Positions 6,812 to 14,032 of a stretch of 21,737 nt of DNA are shown here, in pieces. Both the position numbers and the translations under genes were made by a program. The notes under the pieces are model-generated. The model was not told where the DNA came from. It saw only the letters and a list, made by a program, of their open reading frames with translations, and searched no databases. This DNA comes from an uncultured Lachnospiraceae bacterium (GTDB taxonomy: Bacteria; Bacillota; Clostridia; Lachnospirales; Lachnospiraceae): positions 7,565-29,301 of the forward strand of contig CAJTOV010000030.1 in the NCBI GenBank assembly GCA_910577765.1, in the 5' to 3' direction. Position 1 is the stretch's first letter. The number at the start of each line of letters is the position of its first letter.

Positions 6812-7231
6812 TTACTCCCAACTTTCCCGTATTTTTTCGGCTGTTTCTGTCAGTTCTTCCGGTGCCGCCTTTCCCGGCTCCCAGGATACCATCCCCGGTC
6901 CGCCCTCATATCTGGGAATGACGTGCACATGGAGATGAAATACCGTCTGTCCGGCACTGGCGCCATTGTTCTGCACCACATTGAAACCGTCTGCGCCCAG
7001 GCCTTTCTTCATGGCCGCCCCAATCCTGCCTGCCAGGGGGAACAGTTTCCCTGCCGTTTCCCTGTCAGCATCACAGATGTCCTTGTAATGATTCTTTGGC
7101 AAGATCAGTGCATGCCCCCTGGACGCCGGTCCCAGGTCCAGAATGACCCGGAACTCCTCATCCTCATAGACCGTGGAAGACGGAATCTCCCCTCTGGCAA
7201 TCTTACAGAAAATACAGTTACCGTCATTCAT
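6812..7231 (-). CDS. HIT family nucleotide hydrolase
   Basis: A 139-aa histidine-triad protein. The catalytic motif H-L-H-V-H-V-I-P lies near residue 100. The N-terminal C-I-F-C-K-I and the P-K-N-H-Y segment are the usual zinc-site residues of the HinT/HIT subgroup. Such enzymes hydrolyse nucleoside phosphoramidates or adenylated compounds in the cytoplasm. Two start codons lie close together: the first ATG (7237) is only 2 nt from the SD GGAGG, while the second (7231) is 8 nt away, so I prefer the second. The gene sits between the rhomboid and sigma factor genes with gaps of 14 and 3 bp. No functional link to either is known. Confidence 0.95.
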   Translation of the reverse strand: MNDGNCIFCKIARGEIPSSTVYEDEEFRVILDLGPASRGHALILPKNHYKDICDADRETAGKLFPLAGRIGAAMKKGLGADGFNVVQNNGASAGQTVFHLHVHVIPRYEGGPGMVSWEPGKAAPEELTETAEKIRESWE

Positions 7232-7245
7232 AGCCATTACCTCCC

Positions 7246-7854
7246 TTATTCCCAGTTATCCTGCCTGGATGGTTCCTCCGGTATCCTGTAAAAAAGAATT
7301 GCCAGAAGTATACCAATCACAAGTCCGGCAACATGAGCTACATTATTGACGCCTGTACGGGCAAATCCGGAATATAAAGAAAATAAAATCATCACAGCCA
7401 GCTGGCGGATGCTTAAATCTTCCAAATGTCCCTTGTTGACAGCCACCACATACAGCAGACCGCCCACTACTCCAAATACGGCTCCGGACGCACCTGCCCC
7501 TACAACCTGCATGGATTTCTTCATCTCCACATACAAGGAAACCAGGTTGGCTCCAACGCCACATAACAAATAAAAAAACAGATATTTCACTTTTCCCAGT
7601 GCCCGTTCCAGATTGTCACCCAGAATAAAGAGCACCAGCATATTATTTATAATATGCTGAATTCCAAAATGCATAAAAACTGCTGTCAGAAGTCTGTAAT
7701 ACTCCTTTTCCTTCAGCACCAGCGGCGCATACATGGCACCGTGACGTACCATAAACAAAGTATCTTCACTGGAGCCGGCTATTTCCAAATACAAAAAATA
7801 AACAATATTAAGACCAATCAGGGTACCGTTGACCCAGCTCCATTTTTTTGACAT
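7246..7854 (-). CDS. Rhomboid family intramembrane serine protease
   Basis: A 202-aa, six-helix membrane protein that cleaves other membrane proteins within the bilayer. The catalytic serine S123 lies in G-A-G-A-S-G-A-V-F-G, and the catalytic histidine H174 in N-N-V-A-H-V-A-G. The H67-x-x-x-N71 pair of the oxyanion site is in H-I-I-N-N-M. It is the first gene of the rhomboid-HIT-sigma unit and has its own promoter at 7890-7918. The SD (GGAAG) is weak. An anti-sigma factor would be one plausible substrate, since intramembrane proteolysis frees ECF sigma factors in other systems, but that idea rests only on gene order. Confidence 0.95.
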   Translation of the reverse strand: MSKKWSWVNGTLIGLNIVYFLYLEIAGSSEDTLFMVRHGAMYAPLVLKEKEYYRLLTAVFMHFGIQHIINNMLVLFILGDNLERALGKVKYLFFYLLCGVGANLVSLYVEMKKSMQVVGAGASGAVFGVVGGLLYVVAVNKGHLEDLSIRQLAVMILFSLYSGFARTGVNNVAHVAGLVIGILLAILFYRIPEEPSRQDNWE

Positions 7855-7889
7855 TTTATACTTCCAAAGCTTTTTTTCTGATTTTTCAA

Positions 7890-7918
7890 ATTATACCATA
7901 AAATTTCAAATTCGTTAA
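7890..7918 (-). promoter_or_regulatory. Promoter of the rhomboid-HIT-sigma unit
   Basis: On the minus strand TTAACG (7913-7918, 4 of 6 consensus) and a perfect TATAAT (7890-7895) are separated by 17 bp. The site lies about 36 bp upstream of the rhomboid start. Confidence 0.65.
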
Positions 7919-7977
7919 GCTGTTTTGTTAAAATATTTTAAATTTTCCCAGATCACTGCCATCAGGTAAATGGAAGA

Positions 7978-8000
7978 GGCCAGGCAACCGCCGCCTGGCC
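7978..8000 (-). terminator. Terminator-like hairpin after the cysteine desulfidase gene
   Basis: GGCCAGGC and GCCTGGCC form a perfect 8-bp GC-rich stem with a 7-nt loop, 13 bp after the stop codon read on the minus strand. The tail TCTTCCATTT is only moderately T-rich. Confidence 0.65.
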
Positions 8001-8012
8001 CTGAAACCCATA

Positions 8013-9296
8013 TTAACACCCTTCGCCAATCATAATCCTGATAATTTCCTCATTGGTTTCCTTCATGCCCTCTTTTCCCAGGCGTCCGACACTCTGGAGG
8101 GTGGCTTCTATGCCTTTCTGCACGATTCCGTCGCCGTCCCGGAACTGCTGTCCGTGCTGGTACATGTTATATCCGAAGATTCCCGCTTCCACGGCAGAGG
8201 CAATCTTGGCAGCGCAGGAGGCTTTGGCGCCGTCGCAGACGATTCCCGATACCACGGCCAGGGCATTGACAATGGTGTGGATCACCTCTTTGTAGCCGCC
8301 GCCGTTTAAATAGGCGATGCCTGCCCCGGCACCGGCACCGGCGCTGACGGCGCCGCAGTATGCGGACAAGCGGCCAATAGGCGTTTTCTCATGGATGGAG
8401 GTAAGATTGGACAGCACCAGGGCCCGGAGCATCTTCTCTTCTCCCACGTTTAATTCCCTGGCATACACCACCACCGGCACCGATGCGGTGATTCCCTGAT
8501 TCCCGCTGCCGGAATTGATGATAACCGGAAGCTCGCAGCCGTTCATCCGGGCGTCGGAGCCAGCTGCTGCCATGGCCTTGGCCCTGGTCCGCACGTCATT
8601 GCCCTCGCTGGCCAGCAGCACGGAACCGATATTGGCGCCGTAATCTCCCCGCAGACCTTCCTCCGCGATTGCCATATTGTAGTGAATCTGGCATTCCAGA
8701 ACGGAACGCACATCCTCCAGGTCCACGGTCTCGGCAAATTCAAAAATTGACTCCATGTCCAGAAGACTCCTGTCTGTCAGTCCTTCCTCAGCTTCCCCGT
8801 CCACATGGACTTCCTTAAGTATTTCCCCGTTTTTCTCAACCAGAACAATGTTGGTGTGATAGTTGACGATCCGCACCTTTGCATAGGCTTCCCCTTTGTA
8901 AAGGCTCACCATAATTTCAAAGGTAAATCCATGGTCCACATGCTTCACCACAATCTCCGCCTGGTCCAGAAATGCCTTCATCTGTTCAATCTGTTCCGGG
9001 GTGACCTGGGCAATGACCTCCAGTTCTTTCTCTGCCCTGCCTGCCACGATTCCCGCCGTGGCTGCTGCCGGAATCCCTTTAAGGCCGCCGGTGTTGGGAA
9101 CAATCACGGATTTAACGTTTTTGATAATGCTTCCGCTGGCAGCGACCTCCACCCGGTCCGGCATCTCCCCCAGCACTTCCCTGGCTACTGCCGCCCCATA
9201 GGCCAGGGCAATGGGCTCCGTACATCCCATGGCAGGAACCAGCTCCTCCTTCAGAATCTGGACATAGGCCTGGTACTTTTCATCTGTTCTTTTCAT
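8013..9296 (-). CDS. cyuA: L-cysteine desulfidase / UPF0597 family [4Fe-4S] enzyme
   Basis: A 427-aa protein of the UPF0597 (YhaM/CyuA) family, related to the alpha domain of iron-sulfur L-serine dehydratases. The family breaks down L-cysteine to pyruvate, ammonia and sulfide. Four cysteines stand out: C25 in M-G-C-T-E-P, then C314, C354 and C361. The spacing 314-354-361 (40 and 7) and the position of C25 match the pattern I recall for the Methanocaldococcus jannaschii enzyme, where three cysteines hold the cluster. A glycine/alanine-rich stretch (about 318-327) and N-S-G-S-G-N-Q-G complete the family signature. The start ATG has AGGGGG 9 nt upstream. The gene is divergent from a LysR regulator across a 209-bp region with palindromes over its probable promoter, so it is likely regulated by that protein. 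Serine as an alternative substrate cannot be excluded. Confidence 0.9.
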   Translation of the reverse strand: MKRTDEKYQAYVQILKEELVPAMGCTEPIALAYGAAVAREVLGEMPDRVEVAASGSIIKNVKSVIVPNTGGLKGIPAAATAGIVAGRAEKELEVIAQVTPEQIEQMKAFLDQAEIVVKHVDHGFTFEIMVSLYKGEAYAKVRIVNYHTNIVLVEKNGEILKEVHVDGEAEEGLTDRSLLDMESIFEFAETVDLEDVRSVLECQIHYNMAIAEEGLRGDYGANIGSVLLASEGNDVRTRAKAMAAAGSDARMNGCELPVIINSGSGNQGITASVPVVVYARELNVGEEKMLRALVLSNLTSIHEKTPIGRLSAYCGAVSAGAGAGAGIAYLNGGGYKEVIHTIVNALAVVSGIVCDGAKASCAAKIASAVEAGIFGYNMYQHGQQFRDGDGIVQKGIEATLQSVGRLGKEGMKETNEEIIRIMIGEGC

Positions 9297-9376
9297 TGTC
9301 TGAATCCCCCTCTTTCACTTCATGCGTTTCCGAATCCTGTCTTTCCCGTGAATAGTAACAACTATATGGTATTTTC

Positions 9377-9405
9377 ATGGTATCATAAGGAAAAAATATT
9401 GTAAA
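9377..9405 (-). promoter_or_regulatory. Probable promoter of the cysteine desulfidase gene
   Basis: On the minus strand TTTACA (9400-9405) and TACCAT (9377-9382) are 17 bp apart, and TGA directly before TACCAT makes an extended -10. The -10 lies inside the palindrome ATGGTATCAT, so a protein bound there would directly affect RNA polymerase. Confidence 0.5.
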
Positions 9406-9428
9406 TTTTATGATTTTTATGATATCAT
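9377..9428. promoter_or_regulatory. Paired palindromic operator candidates between cyuA and lysR
   Basis: ATGGTATCAT (9377-9386) and the perfect palindrome ATGATATCAT (9419-9428) differ by one base and start exactly 42 bp apart, or four helical turns, which places them on the same DNA face. The right site is the end of a 9-bp direct repeat TTTTATGAT (9406-9414 and 9415-9423). LysR-type proteins commonly bind such spaced dyads as tetramers. Assignment to this LysR is inference. Confidence 0.5.
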
Positions 9429-9445
9429 TAAAATAATTTTATATT
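9417..9445 (+). promoter_or_regulatory. Possible lysR promoter
   Basis: TATATT (9440-9445) lies 17 bp after TTATGA (9417-9422), a poor -35 that overlaps the right palindrome. This would fit autoregulation, but the AT-rich context makes chance matches likely. Confidence 0.3.
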
Positions 9446-9505
9446 ACAGTATCTTGCCATCAGTGAACAAGGGGACACTGATGGTACGAAAGGACAAAAT
9501 CGACT

Positions 9506-10414
9506 ATGGAAATCCGGGAAATCAATACATTTCTTCATGTTGCCAAATTAAAAAGTTTTTCCAGGGCAGCCGCACAGCTTGGCTACACCCAGGCGGCCGT
9601 AACCATCCAGATTCATAATCTGGAGCAGGAGCTGGGGGTCCATCTGTTTGACCGGATCGGCAAGCAGACCAGCCTTACCCACCAGGGCTCTGTGTTCTGC
9701 GAATATGCCACCAGGGTTATGCGGGAGCTGGCCCAGGCCAGGGATACCCTGGCCAATCCCATGGAGCTAACGGGACACCTGTGCATCGGAACCATTGAGT
9801 CGGTGTGTGCCGGTATTCTGCCGGAGCTTCTGCGGACCTACCATACCCTTCACCCCAAGGTGACTACCCGCATCATCACCGACTCCCCGGAGGCCATTCT
9901 CAACCGCATGAATAACAATGTGGTAGATATTGCCTATTTTCTGGACCGGCAGGTCTACGACACCAAATGGGTGAAAGTTCTGGAACAGCCGGAGAAGGTC
10001 TGTTTCGTGGCCTCGGCCCTTCACCCTCTGGCCTCCTGCCAGAGTCTGGAACTGGATGAGGTCATCTGCCAGCCCTTTATTTCCACGGAAAAGGATGCCA
10101 GCTACCGCCACCTGCTGGACCAGTATCTGGCTGCCAGGGGCAGGGAAATCCGCCCCTTCCTGGAGATCGGCAATACGGAATTCATTATCAGCCAGCTCCG
10201 CCACAACCTGGGGGTCTCCTTTCTGCCGGAATTTGCCGTCCAGAAGGACATAGACCAGGGTATTCTCACTTCCCTGAAGGTCAGAGACTTCCGCCTGGAG
10301 GTATGGCGCCAGATTCTCTACCACCGGGACAAGTGGGTGTCCAGGGAAATGTCCGGCTTCCTGGAGCTGGCTGTGGCAGACGCCCGCTGCCATGACGCAT
10401 CCGGCCAGCACTAA
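9506..10414 (+). CDS. LysR family transcriptional regulator
   Basis: A 302-aa LysR-type regulator. The N-terminal winged helix-turn-helix (residues 1-60) reads M-E-I-R-E-I-N-T-F-L-H-V-A ... S-F-S-R-A-A-A-Q-L-G-Y-T-Q-A-A-V-T, with the usual L-E-Q-E-L-G-V-H-L-F-D-R after it. The rest (about 90-295) is the two-lobed effector-binding domain. The start has AAAGGA 11 nt upstream, slightly far. It is transcribed away from the cysteine desulfidase gene, the standard arrangement for a LysR regulator and its target, so it probably responds to cysteine or a related metabolite. In E. coli the cysteine desulfidase gene is controlled by an Lrp-type protein instead, so this would be a different regulator family for the same task. 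Confidence 0.93.
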   Translation: MEIREINTFLHVAKLKSFSRAAAQLGYTQAAVTIQIHNLEQELGVHLFDRIGKQTSLTHQGSVFCEYATRVMRELAQARDTLANPMELTGHLCIGTIESVCAGILPELLRTYHTLHPKVTTRIITDSPEAILNRMNNNVVDIAYFLDRQVYDTKWVKVLEQPEKVCFVASALHPLASCQSLELDEVICQPFISTEKDASYRHLLDQYLAARGREIRPFLEIGNTEFIISQLRHNLGVSFLPEFAVQKDIDQGILTSLKVRDFRLEVWRQILYHRDKWVSREMSGFLELAVADARCHDASGQH

Positions 10415-10418
10415 AACC

Positions 10419-10435
10419 GCTGCCGCCCGGGCAGC
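10419..10435 (-). terminator. Probable terminator of the Tad operon
   Basis: GCTGCC and GGCAGC form a 6-bp stem with a 5-nt loop between the convergent lysR and FHA genes. Read on the minus strand the stem can be extended past a one-base bulge and is followed by GGTTTTAG, a short T-run. It may also slow lysR transcripts. Confidence 0.45.
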
Positions 10436-10460
10436 CGGACAAGCAGAGTGATTCATAATA

Positions 10461-11876
10461 CTACTCAAACAGGTACCGGTAATTGGCAATCCGGACTTCA
10501 TCCCCCATATGCAGGTCCGTCTCCCCGTTATTCTCCAGAAGCTGCCCATTGAGATAAGTCCCGTTGGTGGAATTCAAGTCCTGAATCCGGTATCCGTCCG
10601 CCTCCCGGTCAATCCGCACATGAAGGCGGCTGACCGTATCCTGCCCAAGCCGGTAATCCACCAGATTCTGCTGCTTTCCTATAATAAACGGAAAATAGGC
10701 AATATCAATATCCTGGTTACCGGAATCCAGGGACCGCAGCCTGCGTGTCCCGGCCTGGGCAGACAAGTCTGCCAGAAGCGCCGTGCCCAGCACCTGCCCC
10801 TGAACTTCCGGTTCCTGGCCGCCCCCTGCCGAACCGCTCCATGCCAGACCGTCCCTTGCCGGACTGCCCCATGCCGGACCGCTCCCTGCATCCCGGCGTT
10901 CCACGGTTCCTGCCGGCTCCCGGAAATTCCATACCGGAGCACAGCTTTCCTTTAAGCTCCCGCTGTCCTCCCCCTCCTCCCGGAACAGCATCTCCCAGGG
11001 AACCTGCACCGGGTCTTCCGGTTCCCGGCTGCGGAAAAAACGTTCCCGGAACCATAGACAGAAGGACTCCAGGGGACCGTTCTTTCTGCTGCCTTCTTCC
11101 CCTCTGTTCCCGGCACCCCGGCTCACCGCTGCCCTGCATTCCCCGCCCCATCTCTCCGCTGATCCGCCGCTCTCACTCCGGCTCTTTGCTGTCCTGCCTC
11201 CTATGCTCCGCCTTTCCGCGGCTCTGCGCTCCAGACCTCTGTTTCCTGTGCCCCGTGCCTCTGCCGCCGGGCTTTCCACGACACGTTTTCTGTCCCGGTC
11301 TTCCCATTCCGGTTCCGTTACCTTCCGTCCCGCCTCCTGGTTCCGGCCCAGAAACCGGATGATGTCTCCCGTTCCATAGTTTTCCTTCCGGGTTTCCTGG
11401 TACAGTCCGTAGGCCAGAACCACACTTTCCTTGTCTTCATGGTCCACATGTTCCAGCAGGTATTCCAGAAATTTCCCAAAATCTTCCGCAAAATTCCGCT
11501 CCAGCCCCGGCACCAGACACAGCCACACCTGGAAGCTCTCCGGGTCCACGTACAGATACCCGGGTTCCAGAAAGATATGGTTCTCCTTAAGCAGATATCC
11601 CTCCATCCGCTCCAATACCCGCAGAATCCCGCACACCAGACTGCGGATTTCTCCGGCCCGGATGCTCCGGCCTTCCAGTATCCGGGATAAGGGCTGGCGG
11701 GAGGTGATCTCATAGAGAAGCTGTGTTCCGTCCTCCTGCTGTCTTACCTGAAAATGCAGCAGACCTTCGATGGTATTGCCCGAAAGCATCCGGCTCTCAT
11801 AGCCTTCCCAGGCCAGCTCTTCCGGGTCAATCACCAGATAATTATGCCGGATTCCTCTTTGATAGCTAATGTTCAC
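10461..11876 (-). CDS. DUF6382-like and FHA domain protein, last gene of the Tad operon
   Basis: A 471-aa protein. The N-terminal 175 residues (G-I-R-H-N-Y-L-V-I-D ... Y-G-T-G-D-I-I-R-F-L-G) look like the DUF6382 domain seen in Firmicutes. A long Arg/Gly/Ser low-complexity linker follows. The last 85 residues are a forkhead-associated domain, with F-I-I-G-K, the phospho-threonine loop S-R-L-H-V-R-I, and N-S-T-N-G-T-Y-L-N-G. FHA domains bind phosphothreonine, which suggests that a Ser/Thr kinase influences pilus assembly; no kinase gene is in the window. The frame is open further upstream, but the GTG at 11876 has GGAGG 6 nt before it and overlaps the previous gene by 11 nt, so translation is coupled. 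No membrane segment is seen, so the protein is probably cytoplasmic. Confidence 0.85.
   Translation of the reverse strand: MNISYQRGIRHNYLVIDPEELAWEGYESRMLSGNTIEGLLHFQVRQQEDGTQLLYEITSRQPLSRILEGRSIRAGEIRSLVCGILRVLERMEGYLLKENHIFLEPGYLYVDPESFQVWLCLVPGLERNFAEDFGKFLEYLLEHVDHEDKESVVLAYGLYQETRKENYGTGDIIRFLGRNQEAGRKVTEPEWEDRDRKRVVESPAAEARGTGNRGLERRAAERRSIGGRTAKSRSESGGSAERWGGECRAAVSRGAGNRGEEGSRKNGPLESFCLWFRERFFRSREPEDPVQVPWEMLFREEGEDSGSLKESCAPVWNFREPAGTVERRDAGSGPAWGSPARDGLAWSGSAGGGQEPEVQGQVLGTALLADLSAQAGTRRLRSLDSGNQDIDIAYFPFIIGKQQNLVDYRLGQDTVSRLHVRIDREADGYRIQDLNSTNGTYLNGQLLENNGETDLHMGDEVRIANYRYLFE
10833..10892. repeat. 15-bp imperfect tandem repeat in the FHA protein linker
   Basis: Four 15-bp units (from 10833, 10848, 10863 and 10878), with a degenerate copy before them, encode five-residue repeats such as P-A-W-G-S and L-A-W-S-G. 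Units are in frame. The repeat lies in the linker between the N-terminal domain and the FHA domain. Confidence 0.6.
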
Positions 11877-12333
11877 CGTTTTCCTCCAGAATGCTCCACA
11901 TGCGCAGGGACTCTTCCGGGCGGAATACACGGGCGGTAATATCCGCCTGCCAGCCCTGGCCCTGCTTTCCCCGGGTTATTGACCGTTCATCCTTATGGAC
12001 AATCTGATGACGTTCCCGCTCTACCTGCTGGTGAACCTGAAATGTTCCTGCCGTCCAGGCTCCCATGTAAAAGGCCTGATGGAAAAGCACCAGCATGGTA
12101 AAGAACACCACTGCCATGACACCGGCTGCCTCTACGGTATAACTGCCCCGCAGCCGTTTGCGCACCACGCAGATATGGGGCAACGTGTTCCGGCACCGGT
12201 ATTCCTGCTGGTTCTGACTTACGGCAACGCGGCTTTCCTGCTCCTGGTTCAGAACCCGGTACCGGCATTGCTGTTCCCGGCCTATGATCGGACGGCTGGC
12301 TTTCATGTTCCCTATTCTTCCATTATCCTCCAT
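11866..12333 (-). CDS. TadE-like pseudopilin
   Basis: A 155-aa protein with a basic N-terminal region of about 60 residues and one membrane helix (A-A-G-V-M-A-V-V-F-F-T-M-L-V-L-F). The junction R-L-R-G | S-Y-T-V-E places Glu at +5 after glycine, the mark of prepilin-peptidase substrates. A short extracellular part of about 70 residues follows. TadE-type proteins are minor pilins needed for Flp pilus assembly. The start is uncertain: 12333 has a weak SD (AGG, 4 nt away), and an in-frame ATG nine codons later is possible. Its stop overlaps the GTG of the FHA gene. The mature protein has no cysteines. It is the second small pseudopilin-like protein of the operon. Confidence 0.75.
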   Translation of the reverse strand: MEDNGRIGNMKASRPIIGREQQCRYRVLNQEQESRVAVSQNQQEYRCRNTLPHICVVRKRLRGSYTVEAAGVMAVVFFTMLVLFHQAFYMGAWTAGTFQVHQQVERERHQIVHKDERSITRGKQGQGWQADITARVFRPEESLRMWSILEENGEH

Positions 12334-12382
12334 ATTTCCTACCTTACCTTTCTCTTCAATTACTTAATCTTTTAAGATCCGT

Positions 12383-12904
12383 TTACTTTCCTATGAACCC
12401 TGCTGCCGTTCCGGCAATCCCGGCCGCAGCCACAAAGGGTAGAAATGCCAGGGTAATCCTGCCGGAGCCGGCATGGCCTGCCAGCCTTTCCCGGGTAAAT
12501 ACGCCGAGAGACCATAGGCCGCACAGAAACAGACCTGCCAGAAACAGGCAGAAATTCTGTCCTGCCTCCAGCAAAAGACCGCTTACCAGGAAAAAACATC
12601 CGTCCCCTGCACCGATGCCTCCACGGCTTGTCCAGGCCAGAACAAGGAGAACCGCCCCCACCAGACAGCCTGCCATCCGTTCCTTAATCCTGGTCCCTAT
12701 GATTTCCCCGGTTCCCGTGATAGTCTCCGGTTCTCCCGGAAAACCTGCCATATACCAGATGATCAGAATGTTCCACAAGAATGCTGCCGCGCCGAACACC
12801 ACAAATACCCGGACCTCCACGGATTTCTTTCTCAGGTCCTGCCATGCGGCTGTTGCCAGAAACAGCATAAAGATCACGGCTCCTGTCCGGTTCAGGGTCT
12901 CCAT
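12383..12904 (-). CDS. Prepilin peptidase 2 (A24 family, TadV-like)
   Basis: A 173-aa membrane-embedded aspartic peptidase that cleaves the leader of pilin-like proteins at the cytoplasmic membrane face. The two catalytic aspartates are D23 (A-W-Q-D-L-R-K-K) and D101 in G-I-G-A-G-D-G, the G-x-G-D motif of the family. It has no N-terminal methyltransferase domain, like TadV/FppA. The ATG at 12904 has GGAG 11 nt upstream, a little far. It sits between two TadE-like genes. The operon has another A24 peptidase as its first gene, which is unusual; they share the motifs but are clearly different in sequence. Confidence 0.88.
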   Translation of the reverse strand: METLNRTGAVIFMLFLATAAWQDLRKKSVEVRVFVVFGAAAFLWNILIIWYMAGFPGEPETITGTGEIIGTRIKERMAGCLVGAVLLVLAWTSRGGIGAGDGCFFLVSGLLLEAGQNFCLFLAGLFLCGLWSLGVFTRERLAGHAGSGRITLAFLPFVAAAGIAGTAAGFIGK

Positions 12905-12983
12905 GGTTTTATTTTCTCCATTTTCTTAATCCTTTCTGATGATTTATTGGCCGCTGCTTCTCCTTTCCCTCCCTGCCGTCCCC

Positions 12984-13991
12984 TTACCTCCCCTTTCCGC
13001 AATAAGAACAGGCCCCCAGGTGCTCTACCTGGGACAAGGGGACTGCTTTCACATAAGCCAGGATGGCCCGGCAGACTGCCGAGGAATGGTAGCTTTTTCC
13101 CGACGGCATAATGTAGACATAGGTTCCGGCCTGGCTGCCGCAGACGGCGCAGGGGGAATACCGGGCACCGCTCTGGTTCCGGTGGTCTTCCATGGAAGCC
13201 AGGGAAACCGTCTTTAACTGGTTGGACAGATAGTGGCATTCCCGGCTCCGGTGATAACGGGTGCTGTTCTTTCCTATGTATACCGTTTCGTCCGGGTCAT
13301 CGGTCCGGTTGCCGTCTGCATCATAGGTCTTCCCGGCCAGGCCTACCCAGGCCCTGCGGCTGCACACGGCGGTCCTCTGAAGGGACGGCAGCCCAGGCAC
13401 CGGAAAGGGAAGACGAATCTCATAGTCCAGCACCAGATGGATCATCTCCCCTTCCTCCTGAATCCGGGTCCGGGCCATGGACATGTGCTCCAGGGCCCGG
13501 GTGTCTGTATGGTCCTTTAACCGCACCATTCCATAGCCCTGGGCCGCGCCGGTCACCAGATGCTTGCAGAAGGCCTTGGCAAAGTCCCCGGTGCCGGCGG
13601 CAGACAGGGGTTTGGAGTGCTCCACCGCATGTTTGATGTAGGCATAGCGGCTGAACTCCTCCCCCATGGACTCCATGGCTGCCTGAAGCTTCCGCTCCGT
13701 GTTCATGATCCGCATGGGCAGCAGCATGCAGACTGCGGCAAAGATAAACAGACTCAGGCCCAGGGCCGCCTCCAGCGTCAGGGAGGCAGAAAGGAATGCC
13801 CTTCTGTCATGGCATTGTGCCCATGATTTTCTAATATAGTTAAAATGTTTTAGGAGGATCTGTACCTGGAGAGTCACATACTTTCGTATTCCTGAGCAAA
13901 GCATTTTCATTCTTATTTGGGGATTATGGAATGTGTTTTGCAACTTCTGTTTCCTGATGCAAGACAGAAAACAGGCAACTGTCATTGTCAT
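12984..13991 (-). CDS. TadE-like membrane protein with two C-terminal Cys/His repeats
   Basis: A protein of about 335 aa. A membrane helix (L-G-L-S-L-F-I-F-A-A-V-C-M) is preceded by L-S-A | S-L-T-L-E, a prepilin-peptidase-like junction with Glu at +5. The extracellular part ends in two related repeats of about 45 residues: Y-I-G-K-N-S-T-R-Y-H-x-S-R-E-C then P-C-A-V-C, and Y-I-M-P-S-G-K-S-Y-H-S-S-A-V-C then C-S-Y-C. Each has a Y-H-x-S-x-x-C element and a C-x-x-C or close variant, resembling small metal-binding modules of the Ada type. The frame is open to 14135, but that overlaps the upstream gene by 100 nt. I use the ATG at 13991 (AAGGAG 11 nt upstream), while a GTG four codons earlier also has an SD. 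The real start is uncertain. Confidence 0.75.
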   Translation of the reverse strand: MTMTVACFLSCIRKQKLQNTFHNPQIRMKMLCSGIRKYVTLQVQILLKHFNYIRKSWAQCHDRRAFLSASLTLEAALGLSLFIFAAVCMLLPMRIMNTERKLQAAMESMGEEFSRYAYIKHAVEHSKPLSAAGTGDFAKAFCKHLVTGAAQGYGMVRLKDHTDTRALEHMSMARTRIQEEGEMIHLVLDYEIRLPFPVPGLPSLQRTAVCSRRAWVGLAGKTYDADGNRTDDPDETVYIGKNSTRYHRSRECHYLSNQLKTVSLASMEDHRNQSGARYSPCAVCGSQAGTYVYIMPSGKSYHSSAVCRAILAYVKAVPLSQVEHLGACSYCGKGR

Positions 13992-14032
13992 GATGAAAGG
14001 CACTCCTTTCCACCTCCCTTCCCTGGATTTTC

